DNA of 64,000 nucleotides from positions 124,001 to 188,000 of the forward strand of contig NW_013547002.1 of the NCBI RefSeq assembly GCF_000711695.1. The letters run 5' to 3'. The position numbers and the translations under genes are program-made. The notes beneath the pieces were generated by a model that saw only the letters and a list, made by a program, of their open reading frames with translations, searched no databases and had not been told where the DNA came from. The stretch comes from Tilletiaria anomala UBC 951 (lineage: Eukaryota > Basidiomycota > Exobasidiomycetes > Georgefischeriales > Tilletiariaceae). Positions 60,975 to 64,000 of the stretch are shown one piece after another (the first letter of the stretch is position 1; every line of letters starts with the position of its first letter).

Positions 60975-62330
60975 CTACATCTTGGCTGTTGCATTTAAGG
61001 GCTGCGCCATTTTGGCCGGCAAAGCCCACGGACCCTTCAACTTGCGACCGTTCAGCTTGGTCACCTCCTGCATCTCCTCTTTGCGTCCGAGCAGCTCGCG
61101 GCCGGCCGGCCCACACTCTTCGACCCGGAAGCCAATCACCGCGCGGCCTATCGAGCCTTTTTCATTCGCAAGCCCTTGGCTCTGCCACCGCGCCGCACCA
61201 GTCCTGTGCCTTGACGGAGAGCCGCTCCCAGACTGACTTCGGCGAGCCAGACATGGCGGGTAGCGTGCACCACGAAGTGTTCTTCACCTAGCCGAGCTGC
61301 ATGCGAGGGAGTGTCCGGATGTTTCTGCGCCAACTGCTGCCCCAGTGCACCGCTGCTTTTCGCTGCTGTGCTGCCCCATGGGGCACATCTCGCCTGTGCG
61401 CGCGGCCTTATGCGCACTGATGCCCGTCGTGGGACAGACCATCCCGGCCTCAACGGCTCTGATGATCTTGTCCTGCGCGTCCGCAGGACAGTAAGAGCTT
61501 GGTTCGCACTTTAGCGGCAGAGCGTATGGACTCGGCTTAGGCTATGTGCTCGGCCTTGTACGACTCGGCCCACTCCTTGATGCCCTGTCGTGTGTTGGGG
61601 AGGTCGGTGATGCCCGTGCAGCCTCCAATGTGGCAGAGCGCGGTGAAAGTTGCCTCCTCCTAGAATTCACTCAGGGTGCGCCATTCGTACTTTCCGATGA
61701 GCTCGGTCGACTCGAGCACGGAGAGCAACAGGGGTGTACAGCAGGTCCTCGTTGCTGACTTTGTCCTTCCAACGATGGTGGAGGAAGTGGGTGCGTGCAA
61801 ACGCGATCGCACTGAGCAGGTCGCTCCAGTCTGCGGTGATCAGCTCGATTCCGGGCCCCTGCACGTCTTCACCCTGCAGATCGTGCCGGGACACGGGAAG
61901 AGGCTGAATCCGGCGATGAGCATGCCCATGTTGACGAATCGCCGGTCCGCATTCTCCGCCAAGTTAAGCTGGCCTGTCTTGGCGAGCAGCTAGCTGATGG
62001 TAGAGTTGTCTTACGTCTTGAACAGCGCAAACTCGAGTGCGGTGAAGGCGATGTGTGGCGTGTCATACGCATGATGCGCTTTGCATTGCGCACGCCTTTG
62101 AGCTGGGGTATGGATCATGCGTGGCTTGGACGGCAACTCTTCGTTCGGGTGCGCGGCGTGGCGTGTGCCATAGGAAGCCTCGTTGACGTAGTGCCCATGA
62201 ACTACACCGTCAAGTGGGAGGCGGTCCACAGGGGGAAGAGCGCGAGCACGATGCTGCCCGCGACGAGCGAGTGGTCCGTCATGGCGGTGGCCATGGCGAT
62301 GACGATAGGCGGATTGTGACGAATGCGATT
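60975..62330 (-). pseudogene. decayed ER-bound oxygenase (mpaB/DUF2236)-like gene
   Basis: Peptides typical of this family appear in order on the minus strand but in changing frames. They are a membrane helix (SLVAGSIVLALFPLWTASHL), AYDTPHIAFTALEFALF, LNLAENADRRFVNMGMLI, ITADWSDLLSAIAFARTHFL, HHRWKDKVSNEDLLYTP, STELIGKYEWRTLSEF then a stop, EEATFTALCHIGGCTGITDL, IKEWAESYKAEHIA then another stop, and at the end FRVEECGPAGRELLG. The family (rubber-oxygenase-like DUF2236; mpaB cleaves a farnesyl chain in mycophenolate synthesis) shows the same order: RRF..T, ISNDDLLYTL, YEWR.L...E.A.F, iG..MGI..IP, W...YE. At least two in-frame stops and three frame changes exclude a working product. The family name is a pattern judgement. 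Confidence 0.55.
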
Positions 62331-62560
62331 GCACAACCTGCTGATCCCGCATTGTTGTTGCAGCTCGGGATTGTCGTCTATAGGAGCCTCGGACTACGCA
62401 TTGGATACGATCAGACATCTGCCGTGCCAGGGCCAAGATAGAATGCGTAGGCAGAGCGAATTGTCGACACTTGGCCCGCCCAACTTGTGCAGTGGACTTG
62501 ATAAGGGAATATAGTATGTACATGAAAGGCGCCCGATACCGGCCACTCCTCATCGAATCT

Positions 62561-64000
62561 TCAGCCGGACAGCCGGAGGCCGCGGATTATTTGAACCTCG
62601 CTTGCAGAAAGACGCCAACTCATTCCGGACGCGGCGGCTGTCTCGTAGGCACTCTCGTCCTCTTCCGACTGTCGAATGCCGAGGGCCAATGGCTCATCAG
62701 CTCACCTCGTCCCTACCCGTTCTTCTGCATTCACGCCGTGTTGTACAACTCACCGGGTCGAGCTGGAGGATAAAGCTCATCTGCTGCAGCCGGAGGAACT
62801 TTTCCCGGACGCCGAGGCTCGTCTGTCCGGCTATATGCGCCGTGATCGAGCGCAGATCCTTGTCGAAGCGCAGCGCGCCGAGTTCCGTGAAGCGCATACC
62901 TATGATCAGCTTCTCCCAAGGTCGCACAATCGCATCGATCGCCAAGCTATGATAGAGGTCGTAATTGCTGTCTTCGAACAGGTCCTGCTCACGCCATGCG
63001 CGGCACTGTATCAGTCTACCGTGAATGGGGAGCCAAGAGTGGACAACGACGGGTCGCTCTTCGCAAAACCTCACCTTGTATATCGCAAGCACCTGATCCC
63101 AGCCCTGGATGAAGCGTCGCCGAACTTGATCGCTAGCTTCTGCCTCCGCATAACTGTCGTCTTGCAGAACGTAGCTCATATCTCCATACGCTTCCGTCAA
63201 GACCAGTCGCAAGCGCGGTCTTGTAAGCTGAGCGAACAACTGATCAAGCTGCGTCTGCAGGCATGGGCGCACAGGTATAGCAGCGCATGGTATGGCGTGG
63301 GCGTGGGCATAGCGTTGTGAATGCCAAGAACACTTCGTAAAGGGGTGAAAGACTCACCCGAAGCGCGGTTCTCAAGCGAGCGCTCACACCACCGAACGTC
63401 CTCAGGATAAGAGATACGTCAGGCAGCTCACCCTCATCATACAATTGTAAAAGACTGCCTTCAGAACCGAGATCTCGCACGATGCGCTCTGCATAGGAGG
63501 CGGATGTGCTCAAAACGTTGAGGTAGGTCTGCGAGTTGAAGGAGCACAGCATGGAGCTTCTCTTGTCAGCTCCTGAACACTGAGACTTGAAATCAGCGCA
63601 AATCGGACTCACAACAAAACTCGTACGCATCTCCCTCGTCGCCGTCTCCTTGCGCGGGCCATCAACAGCCATATTGATGCTTGCAGAGCGGTAAGAATTC
63701 TCCAGCCGTCGATGAATGACCTGCAGAAAATCATCCTCGATTGCCTTCTTAATATGCGTGACCATCGCGTCCGCCGTGTCCACATCGGAGGTGGAGAGCG
63801 TTCGTGCGAGCACGGCGCGAATAACGAAAAAGGCATCGTCCAGGATGGAAGACGTGAGCGGCCGCGCAGAAGGGTCCGAAGTATCGATCCTGTGCGCCTG
63901 AGTGCGGGTGTCACAGTCGAACGTAGCATCATCAGTCTCGTTTCATTTCCAGGCCCACAACAGTGTCTCCAGCTCCGGCGAGACTTACCCGTTCTAAGCT
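62561..64000 (-). CDS. COG4: conserved oligomeric Golgi complex subunit 4, 3' part (cut by window edge)
   Basis: Minus-strand exons seen are 64000-63989 (partial), 63897-63613, 63528-63358, 63254-63075, 62984-62754 and 62668-62561, covering the last 328 residues. The five introns (91, 84, 103, 90 and 85 nt) are all phase 0. Marker segments: SSILDDAFFVIRAVLARTLS, YLNVLSTSASYAERIV, RLRLVLTEAYGDMSYVL, AEASDQVRRRFIQGWDQ, AIDAIVRPWEKLIIGMRFTE, LGALRFDKDLRSITAHI, REKFLRLQQMSFILQLD and the terminal WRLSASEVQIIRGLRL. These are the C-terminal helical domain of Cog4. Role: tethering complex for retrograde intra-Golgi vesicles. The 90 nt intron is in frame and stop-free. The N-terminal half lies beyond position 64000. 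Confidence 0.92.

Noticed and set aside
1-64000. Biosynthetic cluster, mating-type locus, toxin-antitoxin or defence system
   Set aside because: No PKS, NRPS, terpene synthase, homeodomain pair, pheromone/receptor or immune-type gene was seen. Neighbouring genes are unrelated housekeeping functions.

Overview
The window looks like nuclear DNA of a basidiomycete fungus, most likely from the Ustilaginomycotina (smut relatives, Exobasidiomycetes-like). The evidence is GC-rich, densely packed protein genes on both strands, many short GT-AG introns (about 54-160 nt, one near 250) with CTNAC/CTAAC-type branch sites, low-complexity insertions rich in Ala, Ser, Pro and Gln, and recognisable fungal families. 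The exact genus cannot be read from the sequence. Exon-intron structures were worked out by hand from splice motifs and checked for frame consistency. Exon coordinates are given in the evidence fields.

Layout, left to right. 1-2475 is gene-poor. 2476-5843 (+) is a BRO1-type ESCRT adaptor, convergent with a Rad60/Esc2/NIP45-like SUMO-like-domain protein (-, 5982-7667). A shared promoter separates that gene from SEC11, the signal peptidase catalytic subunit (+, 8163-8914). DAD3, a DASH kinetochore subunit (-, 9655-10272), and a DUF1769 protein (+, 11859-15002) diverge from a 1.6 kb intergenic region. An atypical bZIP factor (-, 15618-17440) is followed by a 4.2 kb gene desert that holds a decayed, still intron-bearing gene remnant near 20.06-20.54 kb. 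Two polytopic membrane proteins follow: DUF7702-like at 21673-22787 and an unrecognised 7-TM protein at 24184 to about 26658.

The central part holds an intracellular-type GH20 hexosaminidase (-, 27146-30552), a small OCIA-like membrane protein (+, 30735-31682), a myosin regulatory light chain (-, 32548-33370), a Nab2-type nuclear poly(A)-binding protein with five CCCH fingers (+, 33885-36020), a giant coiled-coil protein (+, 36981-42577), S-formylglutathione hydrolase (-, 42760-43920), a CLASP-family microtubule protein (+, 44481-48646), MMS19 (-, 48779-52778), PanB ketopantoate hydroxymethyltransferase (+, 53389-55319) and an EXS/ERD1-type membrane protein (+, 55964-58260).

The right end holds a small secreted protein (+, 59380-60516), a stop- and frameshift-ridden remnant that resembles the ER-bound oxygenase (mpaB/DUF2236) family (-, about 60975-62330), and the 3' part of COG4 (-, 62561 to the window edge).

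Most genes are housekeeping: secretory pathway (SEC11, ERD1/EXS, COG4, BRO1), cytoskeleton and mitosis (DAD3, CLASP, Rlc1, the coiled-coil protein), genome maintenance (MMS19, Rad60-like), RNA processing (Nab2) and small-molecule metabolism (PanB, SFGH, GH20). No operon, CRISPR array, tRNA, rRNA, LTR element, LINE or DNA transposon was recognised. I did not find a convincing new biological system. The best leads are the two decayed genes, a probable GC-AG intron that extends a membrane protein by about 150 residues, a DUF1769 domain split by a very large insert, and a set of frame-neutral, stop-free introns.
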